Translations under genes and position numbers: made by a program
Assembly: GCA_945861465.1 (NCBI GenBank)
Contig: CAMAVB010000033.1
Location: 1-45,069, forward strand
Direction of reading: 5' to 3'
From: Candidatus Kuenenia stuttgartensis
GTDB lineage: Bacteria; Planctomycetota; Planctomycetia; Planctomycetales; Planctomycetaceae
DNA: 45,069 nt
Shown here: positions 1 to 8,355 of the stretch, piece after piece
How positions within the stretch are numbered: position 1 is the first letter of the stretch
Layout: the number at the start of each line of letters is the position of its first letter
The notes under the pieces: model-generated
Databases searched by the model: none
Told to the model about the DNA's origin: nothing
Seen by the model: only the letters and a program-made list of their open reading frames with translations

Positions 1-681
1 GGTGCTGCCACATTTGGTATGCTCAGCCTGATCCAGCTGGGGAATAGTTCCGCAACGACCAATGTGTCCGGCCTTGCCGAATTGCCGCCGATTCCGTTTC
101 ATCATTTTCACGCACCGCTGCTGCCCGTGCTGTTCTGGGCCGCTGCGGCTGGCCTGAGTTCATACAACATCGCCCGCAGTCGGCGTGCGGAGAGTGTTCA
201 CCCCTCGATTGCGCGCGACAACGCCGTGAGTCCCGCCAGACTGACGTTCTTCTGTGCAGCGTGTACGGCAGTGTCAGGTTCACTCATGCCCGTCGGGGCA
301 ACGTTCTGGTCGGACGCATCATCATTCGGCAGGGAAAACCTCTACGTACCTGGCGAACGAGCAACGGAATTTCAAAAAGTACTCGCACTGTTACCGACGG
401 ATGTCCGAGTTGCTTCGACCGACTACGTTCACACGCGACTGACTCACTTTGATCGGTCGTACGATTACAGTGGTTATCTGCGAGCCGTCAACAACTACCA
501 GCCTGGCGTGCCCGCGGACACCGAATATATCGTGATCGATACGGGCCATCGCTACAGTGAGATCCAATCAATTGATCAAGTCCGCGAACTCAAAGAAGAA
601 CCCGACCAGTGGGAAATCGTCCCGCATGATTCTCATGGACTGTTCATTGTGCTGAAAAGAAGGTCCGTCACCGGGCCGTGA
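1..681 (+). CDS. DUF2079-like membrane protein, C-terminal part
   Basis: The reading frame is open from the first base of the window, so the gene starts upstream and only its last 226 codons are visible. Near the beginning is a hydrophobic stretch preceded by FHHFHAPLLPVLF, which resembles the HYHAP-type motif of DUF2079 predicted membrane proteins. A second hydrophobic stretch follows at about residue 80. The rest is a soluble tail with VRVASTDYVHTRLTHFDRSY and a YIVIDT strand, similar to the extracytoplasmic tail of that family. The function of DUF2079 is not established; it is distantly glycosyltransferase-like. The assignment rests on motif resemblance only. Confidence 0.55.
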   Translation, partial: GAATFGMLSLIQLGNSSATTNVSGLAELPPIPFHHFHAPLLPVLFWAAAAGLSSYNIARSRRAESVHPSIARDNAVSPARLTFFCAACTAVSGSLMPVGATFWSDASSFGRENLYVPGERATEFQKVLALLPTDVRVASTDYVHTRLTHFDRSYDYSGYLRAVNNYQPGVPADTEYIVIDTGHRYSEIQSIDQVRELKEEPDQWEIVPHDSHGLFIVLKRRSVTGP

Positions 682-809
682 AGCTCACGTAGGATGGACA
701 TTCATGTCCGTCGCATTGGCCATGAATTGTTGTCAACTCTAATATTACCGGGCTGGAACGGTTCGGCCGGTGTTGTTTTTCTTTGGCAAGGTCTCGGGCA
801 TGAATGTTT

Positions 810-871
810 TGTGCCACTGGCTTTGCCAGTGCTCCCCAGCTGCAGGAAGCACTGGCAGAGCCAGTGGCACA
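810..871. repeat. 24-bp-arm inverted repeat (dispersed-hairpin type)
   Basis: Arms at 810-833 and 848-871 are complementary except for one position, with a 14-base centre. Each arm also contains a smaller dyad (CTGGC..GCCAG). The very long stem without a T-tract looks more like a dispersed palindromic element than a simple terminator. No second copy was noticed in this window. Confidence 0.65.
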
Positions 872-944
872 CATTAAGACACGACAGACAAAGCATTAGC
901 AACAGTCGGGCTCAAGCCTTTACTCCGACATCAGCGCAAGAGAA

Positions 945-978
945 GAGCCGTCGCGAAACCCGCACTTCGCGACGGCTC
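945..978. terminator. Candidate bidirectional terminator hairpin
   Basis: A perfect 13-bp stem (GAGCCGTCGCGAA at 945-957 pairs with 966-978) encloses an 8-base loop. It lies between two convergent genes. No clear T-tract follows on either strand, so intrinsic termination is only inferred. Confidence 0.4.
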
Positions 979-1066
979 AGACCCCGAGACTGCTCAACTG
1001 CAGTGAGGACGAAAGACTGATTACAGCATTGGCGTTCCGTTCAGACCGCACCCGAATCGGGACGCT

Positions 1067-1094
1067 GATTCCGAAAGACATGTCTTTCGGAATC
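1067..1094. terminator. Perfect 28-bp palindrome behind the secretin gene
   Basis: Positions 1067-1080 and 1081-1094 are exact reverse complements with no central spacer. The palindrome starts 20 bp downstream of the secretin stop codon, so in the transcript it could fold as a hairpin with a small forced loop. There is no T-tract. It could instead be a protein-binding site. Confidence 0.4.
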
Positions 1095-1114
1095 GACCGC
1101 ATCAGCCCCAGCGT

Positions 1115-4100
1115 TTATTCAGTGGCAGTTCCGGTGACGTTCTCTTCTTCTTCTTCCTGGATGATGATACGAGGTGTCACCATCAGCATGATGCTTTCCG
1201 TTTCTCGACCAACCCCGCTGTTCTTGAACAGGCGGCTGATGTAAGGAACCTTATTCAGAATCGGCACACCATTCATTTTGCGACTTTCTCGCAGTCGCTT
1301 GATCCCGCCCAGAAGGACGGTCCCTCCGTCAGGGACACTGACGGTGGTTGAAACGGTGATGTTTGAAATCACAGGGAGCTGAACTGTACCTTGATTTCCA
1401 CCACCACCCTGCCCTTGCTGGCCCTGCTGGCCCTGCTGGCCACCACCGCCCTGGCCGCCCTGACCGCCGCCGCCACCGCCGAAGCCACCGCCGATGCCGC
1501 CGAAGCCGAACTGGCCCCCACCACCACCACCACCTTGACCACCGCCACCACCTTGACCGCCGCCACCAAATCCACCGCCGCCACCGCCGCCGAGGCCAGC
1601 TCCGCCACCCAGGTTTACCTGAGTAAACGTCTGAACTTCAATCAGCTGCTGGAACGAAGGAGCGAGCGACAAGCGAACGTAGCGTCGATCTGCGGAGATG
1701 ACCGCCACCACAGTCAACTGGATCCCGTCTGGAATTGGCGTGATCTGTGTTGAGAAACCTACCGCACCAGTCCCGACAACCGGAGTCTGACCAGTCACCA
1801 GATAACGAGTCGTCGTATCGTTGATCGACGCCAGTTGACCGTTGAACAGGGTCACTTTCGGAGCAAACATGATGTTGGCTCGCCGGTCGCCCTGGGCCGC
1901 CTGAATAAAGAAGAAGGCTTCGATATCGCTCAGGATTGCCATCCCAACCTGAATCCCGGCATCCGGCGTGTATCCGCCGAAGTCCGGCACACCAAGCTGA
2001 AAGGATCCCTGACGGAACTGAATGTCATAGTCCTGAGTGAACGTGCCCGGTGCAGAAAGTCCTGCGACTCCACCATTAAAATCGTCACGCGGTGAGTTCA
2101 CGCGATTGATGTTGTCAAACAGACCCTGGGCCTGCTGGCCACCCTGCTGACCACCACCACCACCACCCTGCTGGCCACCGCCACCTTGCTGACCACCACC
2201 ACGCAAGTCTTGTCCTTGCTGGCCGCCTTGACCACCACCACCACCACCCTGACCAGCACCACCTCCGCCGGGGAATTGCAGCTGGCGTGATCCGAACGCA
2301 GGCACACCGGGGGGATCTCCAAACGTGTCCTGCACGTTGAAGTCAAAGTCCACACCGATTCTTTCGAAGAAGTTGTCCGAGACGCTGATGAATCGAACTT
2401 CAACCGTCACCTGCAGGTCCTGCAGTTTGCGAAGTTGTGAAAGCAGGTCGGCAATCTGTTCATGAACAGCCGAGGTCTGCCGAATCACAAGACTCAAGGT
2501 ATTCTCTTCCGTTGCGATTGTCGCATTGCCACCGTCCATTTGCCAGGTGCCGGGTTCAACCGATGTCGTAATCAGATCAATCAGACCTGAAAAGTCCACG
2601 CCGTTGTCTGCTTGTGAGCGGGAATCATTGTTCTGACGCCCGTTCGATCCGCCCAAGCCAACGGTCAGTTGATCATCAAGTTGATACAGTCCAGTCCCCA
2701 CCGCCGCACGATCACTGCCCATCTTTACCACATTCCCGTTCGTCGGTACCGACATACTGAGTGGTACGACGAGGTCGGCGACCGGATAGGTTGCGAGTTC
2801 CATCGTCGTTTCCTGTTCGAGGCGATTGCTGATCATCAGCGTTTCGTTCTCGATGGAATACACCAGACCACCCGCCTGCTCAAGTAGCAGCCGCAACGCA
2901 CTTTGCAGCGTGATGCCATCCACGTCGATGCTCACCAGCTGATCTGGCGTCAATCCTTCAGTTTCGATCGCCCGGGCCTTCATTGCAATGTTGATACCAT
3001 GCACAGTTGCGATGTGTCGAATGACTTCTGTCAGGGGTACATCATGGAAATGCAGGGAGACTTTTTGACCCAGACTGGTTTCAATCTGCAGTTCGCTTTC
3101 GGTGCGGTCACGATTGTCGGGGCGATCGTACTTTTTACGTCGGCCAGACAGTTCTTTCCATGACTTTGCATCCGGGTGACTGTATTCTCCGGCAGGCAGA
3201 ATAGACGCCATATCAACATCGTTCAGCTGGCGAGTAAAGCTGTCGGCCTTGCGGTCACGGACGTCCTGATTGAAGTAGTTCTGGCGATACATTTTGGCCT
3301 TTTGGACCATCAGTTCCGCAGCACCGGCATCTGCATTCAGGTCCTTCGCTTTCTTAGCCACAAGTTCCGCTTCTGCAAAACGATTTTCCTTCAGCAACTC
3401 ATTGTACTGATCGACCAATTCTGCAAATTCCTGTTCGATGCGGATTTTGGTTTCGGTCTCCCGTTGAATGTCTTCCAAAATGCCTTCGTTCTTCTTTTCC
3501 CGAGCCAGATTTGGCGCGATCTGCTGTCGATAGGCGCTGATCGTGTCGTGACTGCGGCGAACATAGCCAGCCAGAGTCTCCTGCGATTCCTTGTTCAGCC
3601 CTGCTGCTTCCACGTTCTGCAGCGTATTGTCCAGAATCTGCAAAGCTTCATCAGGACTCTCATTCTTCAGTTTTTCAGCACGAAAGACGCTGTTCATCAC
3701 TTCTGTTCGCAAACGATCAAACAGCACATCAGATGCCTGTGTGGCAGCCGTCAGCGGATCTTTTTCCGGGGCGGGGCCTGCCGCTGCTTCGCTCACGTCA
3801 GAAAATCCGGATGTGTTCTGCTGAGCCGAAGCGAGTTGAACATCGTTGGCACGCACGATGGCCAGATCCTGCAGGACTTCCTGAAGCTGACGCCGCTGCA
3901 CACCGCTGAGTTCTCCGGCATTTTTCCATGCTTGAGTAAACGCGAGTTTGGCACCTGCCCGATCTCCGCTGCGATAAAGTTCAAGACCATGCCGATACGC
4001 TTCGTCCGCTGACATGCCATCCGGTGAGATGACTGGAAAATCGGCTGTCACAAATTCTGAATTCGTCGTTCCGGATCCGAATGGATTGTTCACGCCCGAA

Positions 4101-5539
4101 GTCCCGGCAGGTGTTACGTCCACCGGACCATGCCCTGCAATGCTCTGCTTGCCATTCTGTTTCGCGTCGCGGCGAGCTATCAACTGTGCCTCTTCCAGCA
4201 CACGTTCCGGACGATCCTCCAGCAATCCGTAGGTCACATCCTGCTGCTGAGCCTGTACGGCCAGTTCCTGAGCGGCGGCGGTGTTTCCGGTGTTGAGTGC
4301 TTCGCGGGCATCTGCCACGAGCTTTCGAGGATCCGAGCCTGCTGCCGAACCATTTGCCGCGATTCCTTTGTCGGCGTTTCGCAGGGACTGAACTCCGCCC
4401 TGACCATGCTGGGCCGATTCCACTTCATTCAGAACTGATTCCGGAGTGTCATCCAGAACGTTATACGTCACATTCAGACTCGAAGCCTTCTGTGCTTTGG
4501 CTCGGGCTTCTGAAAGTCTTCCCTTCGTCAGGGCTTGACGAGCTTCGCGAACCAACTGGCGAGCCTGATCAGCGTCCGGTGACGCATCGTTGGATGTCGA
4601 TGCAAACGCCTTAAACGCTTCACCGCCTGATCCTTCAAGTCGCTTGATGTCACGACGCACCATTGTCGGGCTGACTTCAAAAACTCCATATTCCACATCA
4701 AATGTCGCTGCTTCGTCCACAAGTCGCTGCGCTTCAGACAGCTGTCCGGCATCCATCGCAGCACGAGCCTGGCTCAACAGAGCCGTCGCTTGCTGGTAGG
4801 CCTGTTCGGCATCCTTTGAACGAATCTCCGGCGCGGCGGCTGTTGCTCGTCCGCCCGGCAGAAAGGTGGAAGTCTTCGATTTCTGATCAAGGTCGGCGAG
4901 GACGTGTTCCGGACGGTCGTCCCACAGTCCCCATGGAGCCTGCAGTTGACGTGCCTGCAACGCTCGGGAACGGGCAAGTGCCGTGTCACCACTGGCCAAC
5001 GCAAGACGCGCTTCCTTGATCAGCCGCTGGGCTTGCTTCTTCTTCAGCAGACTACTGCTGGTGGCAGCAGCGTCCTGTTCGGTATTCTGAGCGGCATCGC
5101 CATCTCCATTCTCGGCAGCATCGCCACCGGCGACCGCTTCTTCGAAGGGATTCACTTCAGCCGGTTCCTGAGGCTGAGAGGAATCGGTAGCGAAGTCTTT
5201 TTCCGGCTCCAACGGATCAAACAGCGAGGCGTCTGCTTCCATCTCCGTGGTGCTCGTACTGAGCGACTTCAGGAACTGATCCGGTGACTGCTCAGATTTG
5301 CTCCAGTCGGAACACAGCGAAGCTGCCGTTCCTGCCAGGCGGCGTGCTTCGGCAATATTGCCTTTCTGCGCCTGATCCCGGGCATCCTGAAGAAATCTTC
5401 GGGCGACAGCTCCGTAACCTTCTCCGGTCTCGGAGTCGGTCTGGGCTGACAGCGTTCGTGAGGAATCGCCGCCGCTGAACAAATACAGCGACACAGCCAT
5501 CACCGAAGCACAGGTGATAAGTCCGATGGCCTTGTGCAC
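1115..5539 (-). CDS. Very long secretin-like (type II/III secretion/pilus Q family) protein
   Basis: 1474 aa. The start is GTG, preceded by a strong AAGGAGG site. Residues about 4-22 form a signal or membrane segment. Five imperfect repeats of about 52 aa lie at roughly 46-97, 168-219, 247-302, 325-376 and 404-457; each has a helical EAR..L..G pattern and most end in a 'Y/WG-L-DRPE-VL' type motif. TPR-like and coiled-coil stretches follow to about 780. An STN/secretin N-domain (VPLTEVIRHIATVHGINIAM) lies near 830-900. The C-terminal third resembles the secretin core and contains VPDGGTVLLGGIKR and VPILNKVPYISRLFK. Two Gly/Gln-rich low-complexity tracts interrupt the secretin region (nucleotides about 2130-2280 and 1400-1610). 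It probably forms an outer-membrane pore or a large envelope assembly; no other secretion gene is adjacent. At more than twice the usual secretin length, its N-terminal part is unusual. Confidence 0.8.
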   Translation of the reverse strand: MHKAIGLITCASVMAVSLYLFSGGDSSRTLSAQTDSETGEGYGAVARRFLQDARDQAQKGNIAEARRLAGTAASLCSDWSKSEQSPDQFLKSLSTSTTEMEADASLFDPLEPEKDFATDSSQPQEPAEVNPFEEAVAGGDAAENGDGDAAQNTEQDAAATSSSLLKKKQAQRLIKEARLALASGDTALARSRALQARQLQAPWGLWDDRPEHVLADLDQKSKTSTFLPGGRATAAAPEIRSKDAEQAYQQATALLSQARAAMDAGQLSEAQRLVDEAATFDVEYGVFEVSPTMVRRDIKRLEGSGGEAFKAFASTSNDASPDADQARQLVREARQALTKGRLSEARAKAQKASSLNVTYNVLDDTPESVLNEVESAQHGQGGVQSLRNADKGIAANGSAAGSDPRKLVADAREALNTGNTAAAQELAVQAQQQDVTYGLLEDRPERVLEEAQLIARRDAKQNGKQSIAGHGPVDVTPAGTSGVNNPFGSGTTNSEFVTADFPVISPDGMSADEAYRHGLELYRSGDRAGAKLAFTQAWKNAGELSGVQRRQLQEVLQDLAIVRANDVQLASAQQNTSGFSDVSEAAAGPAPEKDPLTAATQASDVLFDRLRTEVMNSVFRAEKLKNESPDEALQILDNTLQNVEAAGLNKESQETLAGYVRRSHDTISAYRQQIAPNLAREKKNEGILEDIQRETETKIRIEQEFAELVDQYNELLKENRFAEAELVAKKAKDLNADAGAAELMVQKAKMYRQNYFNQDVRDRKADSFTRQLNDVDMASILPAGEYSHPDAKSWKELSGRRKKYDRPDNRDRTESELQIETSLGQKVSLHFHDVPLTEVIRHIATVHGINIAMKARAIETEGLTPDQLVSIDVDGITLQSALRLLLEQAGGLVYSIENETLMISNRLEQETTMELATYPVADLVVPLSMSVPTNGNVVKMGSDRAAVGTGLYQLDDQLTVGLGGSNGRQNNDSRSQADNGVDFSGLIDLITTSVEPGTWQMDGGNATIATEENTLSLVIRQTSAVHEQIADLLSQLRKLQDLQVTVEVRFISVSDNFFERIGVDFDFNVQDTFGDPPGVPAFGSRQLQFPGGGGAGQGGGGGGQGGQQGQDLRGGGQQGGGGQQGGGGGGQQGGQQAQGLFDNINRVNSPRDDFNGGVAGLSAPGTFTQDYDIQFRQGSFQLGVPDFGGYTPDAGIQVGMAILSDIEAFFFIQAAQGDRRANIMFAPKVTLFNGQLASINDTTTRYLVTGQTPVVGTGAVGFSTQITPIPDGIQLTVVAVISADRRYVRLSLAPSFQQLIEVQTFTQVNLGGGAGLGGGGGGGFGGGGQGGGGGQGGGGGGGQFGFGGIGGGFGGGGGGQGGQGGGGQQGQQGQQGQGGGGNQGTVQLPVISNITVSTTVSVPDGGTVLLGGIKRLRESRKMNGVPILNKVPYISRLFKNSGVGRETESIMLMVTPRIIIQEEEEENVTGTATE

Positions 5540-6060
5540 TTTTGGATCCTCCTTCAGGAATGCCTGTCAGAACTTCCCAGTCCTGACCTGCGATCATCCA
5601 TAATCTCCGAACCGGTCATTTCCGGTGCGGACCATAATTGAGTTTTGAGTGACTCGATCCGAGTTCGGAATCCATTTCCGAAACATCGTTTTGAGACTGA
5701 TCGAAGCCCTCTGTTTTCGTCCTTCCGTCTGCCTGGTGTCGGCGCGACTTCGGGACGATCGTCGAGAGTGATAGCTGCCGCAGCCCGCGCCCGTCAATAC
5801 GATGACAATCCGATCTGCGACCATTTTTTTCAGGATTCCCGAAACCTCATGTCGCTCCGGCATCCTGTGCCGAATGCCTGAAAAGCCAAGCATCAAAGGC
5901 CGAATTCGGTCGTCCGCAACCCGCAGATTCCGCACATTTTGGCACTCGTTTGACCGGCTTAGGACCGTGACAGAAATAAGTGGGGCACGATTCCTTCGTG
6001 CCGGGCACGTTAAAAACGTGCCCCACGTCCGGAAGACGACAGTTATTTTTGCGCCGGTCC
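5540..6060. other. Intergenic region holding a 90-bp dispersed repeat
   Basis: This gap lies upstream of the secretin gene and downstream of the gamma-glutamylcyclotransferase-like gene, both on the minus strand. It should contain the secretin promoter. The only structure I can define is the repeat at 5969-6058. ORFs of up to 174 codons cross the region but have no family-like motifs and run through the repeat. Confidence 0.5.
5969..6058 (+). repeat. 90-bp dispersed hairpin repeat, copy 1
   Basis: It matches 30464-30553 at about 85 of 90 positions in the same orientation. The inner part is an inverted repeat, GTGGGGCACG...CGTGCCCCAC, with nested GGCACG/CGTGCC dyads around TTAAAAA. The outer parts AAATAA and TTATTT are also complementary. 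Copy 1 ends 2 bp from the stop codon of the minus-strand gene at 6061. Confidence 0.85.
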
Positions 6061-6429
6061 TTACGGCCACTCCGAACCGCAATCTCTCAGACCTTTCACA
6101 GCATTCAGCCAGAACCACGCATGAACATCTCTATTGCGAAATTCCGCCTGAAGTGAAATCTGACGACGCACGTAGAGTCTGTCTACAACGCCTTCCGCTT
6201 CATCCAGGCGACCCAGACATTCAAAGTCCACCTGATAGACTTCACCGCGAATTTCCAGCCCGTCAGGCCATTCCACCAGCCCCGGATACGATCCCAGATC
6301 AAACAACCGATACCACGGCTCAGTCACCGCGTTCCCCAGGCACAACTGCCCTTGCAACAGCGCATGCAGCGCAAAGCCACGTTTCAGTGATCCATAGACG
6401 AACACAAGTTGTGATAACTGCTGCGGCAT
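6061..6429 (-). CDS. Gamma-glutamylcyclotransferase-like (AIG2/GGCT fold) protein
   Basis: 122 aa. It opens with the family's substrate-binding loop VFVYGSLKRG (residues 9-18) and contains LDEAEGV (75-81), where the catalytic-type glutamate is expected. GYPG-like turns (GSYPGLVEW) and an EIRGEVYQVD strand also match the fold. Family members cleave gamma-glutamyl amide or amine bonds, releasing 5-oxoproline; the substrate here is unknown. Only a weak ribosome-binding sequence precedes the ATG. The length is normal for the bacterial family. The upstream neighbour is divergent, so the gene is probably transcribed alone. Confidence 0.8.
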   Translation of the reverse strand: MPQQLSQLVFVYGSLKRGFALHALLQGQLCLGNAVTEPWYRLFDLGSYPGLVEWPDGLEIRGEVYQVDFECLGRLDEAEGVVDRLYVRRQISLQAEFRNRDVHAWFWLNAVKGLRDCGSEWP

Positions 6430-6697
6430 ATGTCACATCCAGCATGATGGAGCGGCTCAATGTGACTCAGAATATCCTGTATGAGCGATTGAGACCAGTG
6501 GCTGCTGAGCACTCTCCGCTGCTCTTTGCATCGGGTTCAATGGAAATCTCGGATAGATCTTGTACAATCGTGCGCTGGCTTCGGTGTGGAATGAAGCGCG
6601 AGGGCTCGACTCGGAGAGTCAAGTTACAGAATCACGATCAGGGAAATTCTGCGAAGCTGGAACAGGCTGTATTGCATTGCGGAGTAACACTATTTCT

Positions 6698-7258
6698 ATG
6701 ACAACTTATGCTCAACATACCTCCCCATGCGTCCTGGCTGGGCAGTCGTTTCTTTGTTTTGTCGGCGACGACTACGAAGATCTCGAACTTTGGTATCCCA
6801 AACATCGTTTGATCGAAGCGGGTGCAACGTTTGTGGTTGCAGGTCAGGAATCGGGCCGTAAGTACATGGGCAAGAATGGCTATCCCTGCGTCTCAGAGAT
6901 CGCGATTCAGGGAATTGACACGTCGAAGTATCACGGTCTGATCTGTGTCGGCGGCTGGATGCCGGACAAACTGCGACGCGATCCGGACGTGCTGCGAATC
7001 ACGAAAGAATTCGCCGTTGCAGGCAAGTTGGTCGCGGCCATCTGCCATGGTGGCTGGCTCCCGATTTCCGCGAAGGTCTACAACGGCGTCAAGGTCACAG
7101 GATCGCCGGGCATCAAAGATGATCTCATCAACGCCGGTGCCCTGTTTGAAGATGCGTCTGTGGTTGTCGATCGGCATTTCGTGAGCAGTCGCAAACCGGA
7201 CGATCTGCCGGACTTCTGTCGTGGCATCATTCACGTCTGCGCGCCCAGAACCTGCTGA
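6698..7258 (+). CDS. DJ-1/PfpI family protein (class I glutamine amidotransferase-like)
   Basis: 186 aa from the ATG at 6698; the longer frame upstream has no family sequence, and GGAG lies about 13 bases before this ATG. The protein shows DYEDLELWYPKHRLIEAG near residues 25-42 (contains the conserved acidic residue), ICVGGWMPD, and the nucleophile elbow AICHGG with Cys at about 116, as in PfpI intracellular proteases and DJ-1 glyoxalase/stress proteins. A role in protein or glyoxal damage control is likely but not specific. The 3' end overlaps the convergent aminotransferase gene by 28 bp. Confidence 0.85.
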   Translation: MTTYAQHTSPCVLAGQSFLCFVGDDYEDLELWYPKHRLIEAGATFVVAGQESGRKYMGKNGYPCVSEIAIQGIDTSKYHGLICVGGWMPDKLRRDPDVLRITKEFAVAGKLVAAICHGGWLPISAKVYNGVKVTGSPGIKDDLINAGALFEDASVVVDRHFVSSRKPDDLPDFCRGIIHVCAPRTC

Positions 7259-8145
7259 ACGATGTCGATTCCAACAAGTGTACTCCATGCCGTGGCCATC
7301 TGATTGAACACCGGGCCGGGGATCGTCGTGCCGATTTGTTCGCCGTTGACATGACTCACCGGCAACAGAGTGGCTGCGCTGGACGACAGAAATGCTTCAC
7401 TCGCATATCGGAATTCGCCAAGCGGAACCGGGCGCCGTTCAAATGAGATGCCTTGCGTCCTGGCAAATTCTTCAACAAGCTGGCTGCTCAAACTGTTCAG
7501 CACGCAGGAGTCGGGTGTGACAATGCGACCGTTGCAGACAAGATGCACTGCAGACGTGCTTGTTTCGGCAATAAACCCGGCGTGATCAAGGAGCAACGCC
7601 TTGCTGCCAGGTTCCTGATGCATGGCTTCCTGATCGGCCAGCCACCAATGCAATCGATTGCGAACCTTCAGACGGACGTCAAAGCAGTCGTCCGGGATCT
7701 GCCGCACACTCGTCGTTCGCAGATGCACACCGTCGAGTAGCTGAGGTCGCCAGGTTTCAAAAGGCAACTCAAACGTATGCACGGCGGCGGTCGCACGAGT
7801 CGTTCTGGCCAGTTCGCTGCCAAGGTATGTCGGATTCGGCCCGGCGGTGGAAAACATGACGATTCCAAGGTCGCGATCGGTGGGAATCAGGGGCAGGTTA
7901 TGGTCAAGCACGCCGTTGATGCCTTCCATGAATTGCTGTTTGTCGTACGGTTCGGGGAAACCGATCTTGTGAATTGCTGGCAGCAGGCGCTCAAGATGCA
8001 GCGAGAGGCGAAAGGGTTTGTGAGCGAATGTGCGAGCCATTTCTGAAACAGATGCGCCGGCGACAACGCCCAGATCCCAGACCGGGATGGCGGCCTGTGA
8101 ATACGAAATCAATTCTCCATTCATCCATGCAATCGGAGATGTCAT
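7231..8145 (-). CDS. Class IV PLP-dependent aminotransferase (branched-chain / D-amino acid type)
   Basis: 304 aa from the ATG at 8145, which starts just before the family's first strand (IAWMNGELI); an ATG at 8187 would add 14 residues. Neither has a clear ribosome-binding site. Motifs: the fold-type IV lysine in DVRLKVRNRLHWW (about residue 158), GFIAETSTSAVHLV (PLP phosphate and Glu site), and EAFLSSSAATLLPV at the C-terminus. It resembles IlvE/DAAT/aminodeoxychorismate lyase proteins, and the substrate cannot be told apart by eye. It is transcribed divergently from the protease gene at 8356. Confidence 0.85.
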   Translation of the reverse strand: MTSPIAWMNGELISYSQAAIPVWDLGVVAGASVSEMARTFAHKPFRLSLHLERLLPAIHKIGFPEPYDKQQFMEGINGVLDHNLPLIPTDRDLGIVMFSTAGPNPTYLGSELARTTRATAAVHTFELPFETWRPQLLDGVHLRTTSVRQIPDDCFDVRLKVRNRLHWWLADQEAMHQEPGSKALLLDHAGFIAETSTSAVHLVCNGRIVTPDSCVLNSLSSQLVEEFARTQGISFERRPVPLGEFRYASEAFLSSSAATLLPVSHVNGEQIGTTIPGPVFNQMATAWSTLVGIDIVQQVLGAQT

Positions 8146-8355
8146 GCGGGTGTGGCTCAGCAGAAGGTCAGGGGAAAGTGATCGCATAAATTTTCAGGCG
8201 AATGCAGATCCTGGCAGGAATTCGTCGTTCATGTCTTCACGCGGGTGACCCGATTGGGTTATTCTCCCGGTCAGTATTTCAGCCTGAAACCCTGTCGGAC
8301 GCAAATCGCTCAGGCAAATGCCTGCCAAAACAGATCCTGCCGTGGAATAATCTCA

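Larger units (their letters stand above)
682..1114. other. Intergenic region with three inverted repeats
   Basis: This gap lies between the DUF2079-like gene and the end of the secretin gene, which point toward each other. It holds three inverted repeats, listed separately (810-871, 945-978, 1067-1094). A short dyad, GGACATTCATGTCC, also lies near 695-708. I see no credible gene; the short ORFs here are products of the inverted repeats. Confidence 0.6.

Noticed and set aside
1363-1753. Plus-strand ORFs rich in Thr, Ala and His inside the secretin gene
   Set aside because: They are antisense readings of the Gly/Gln-rich repeats and have no motif or ribosome site.
5594-6701. Long ORFs on both strands (174 and 299 codons) across the upstream region of the secretin gene
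   Set aside because: Both run through the 90-bp repeat, and the plus-strand one also covers the gamma-glutamylcyclotransferase-like gene in antisense; no family-like sequence is present.
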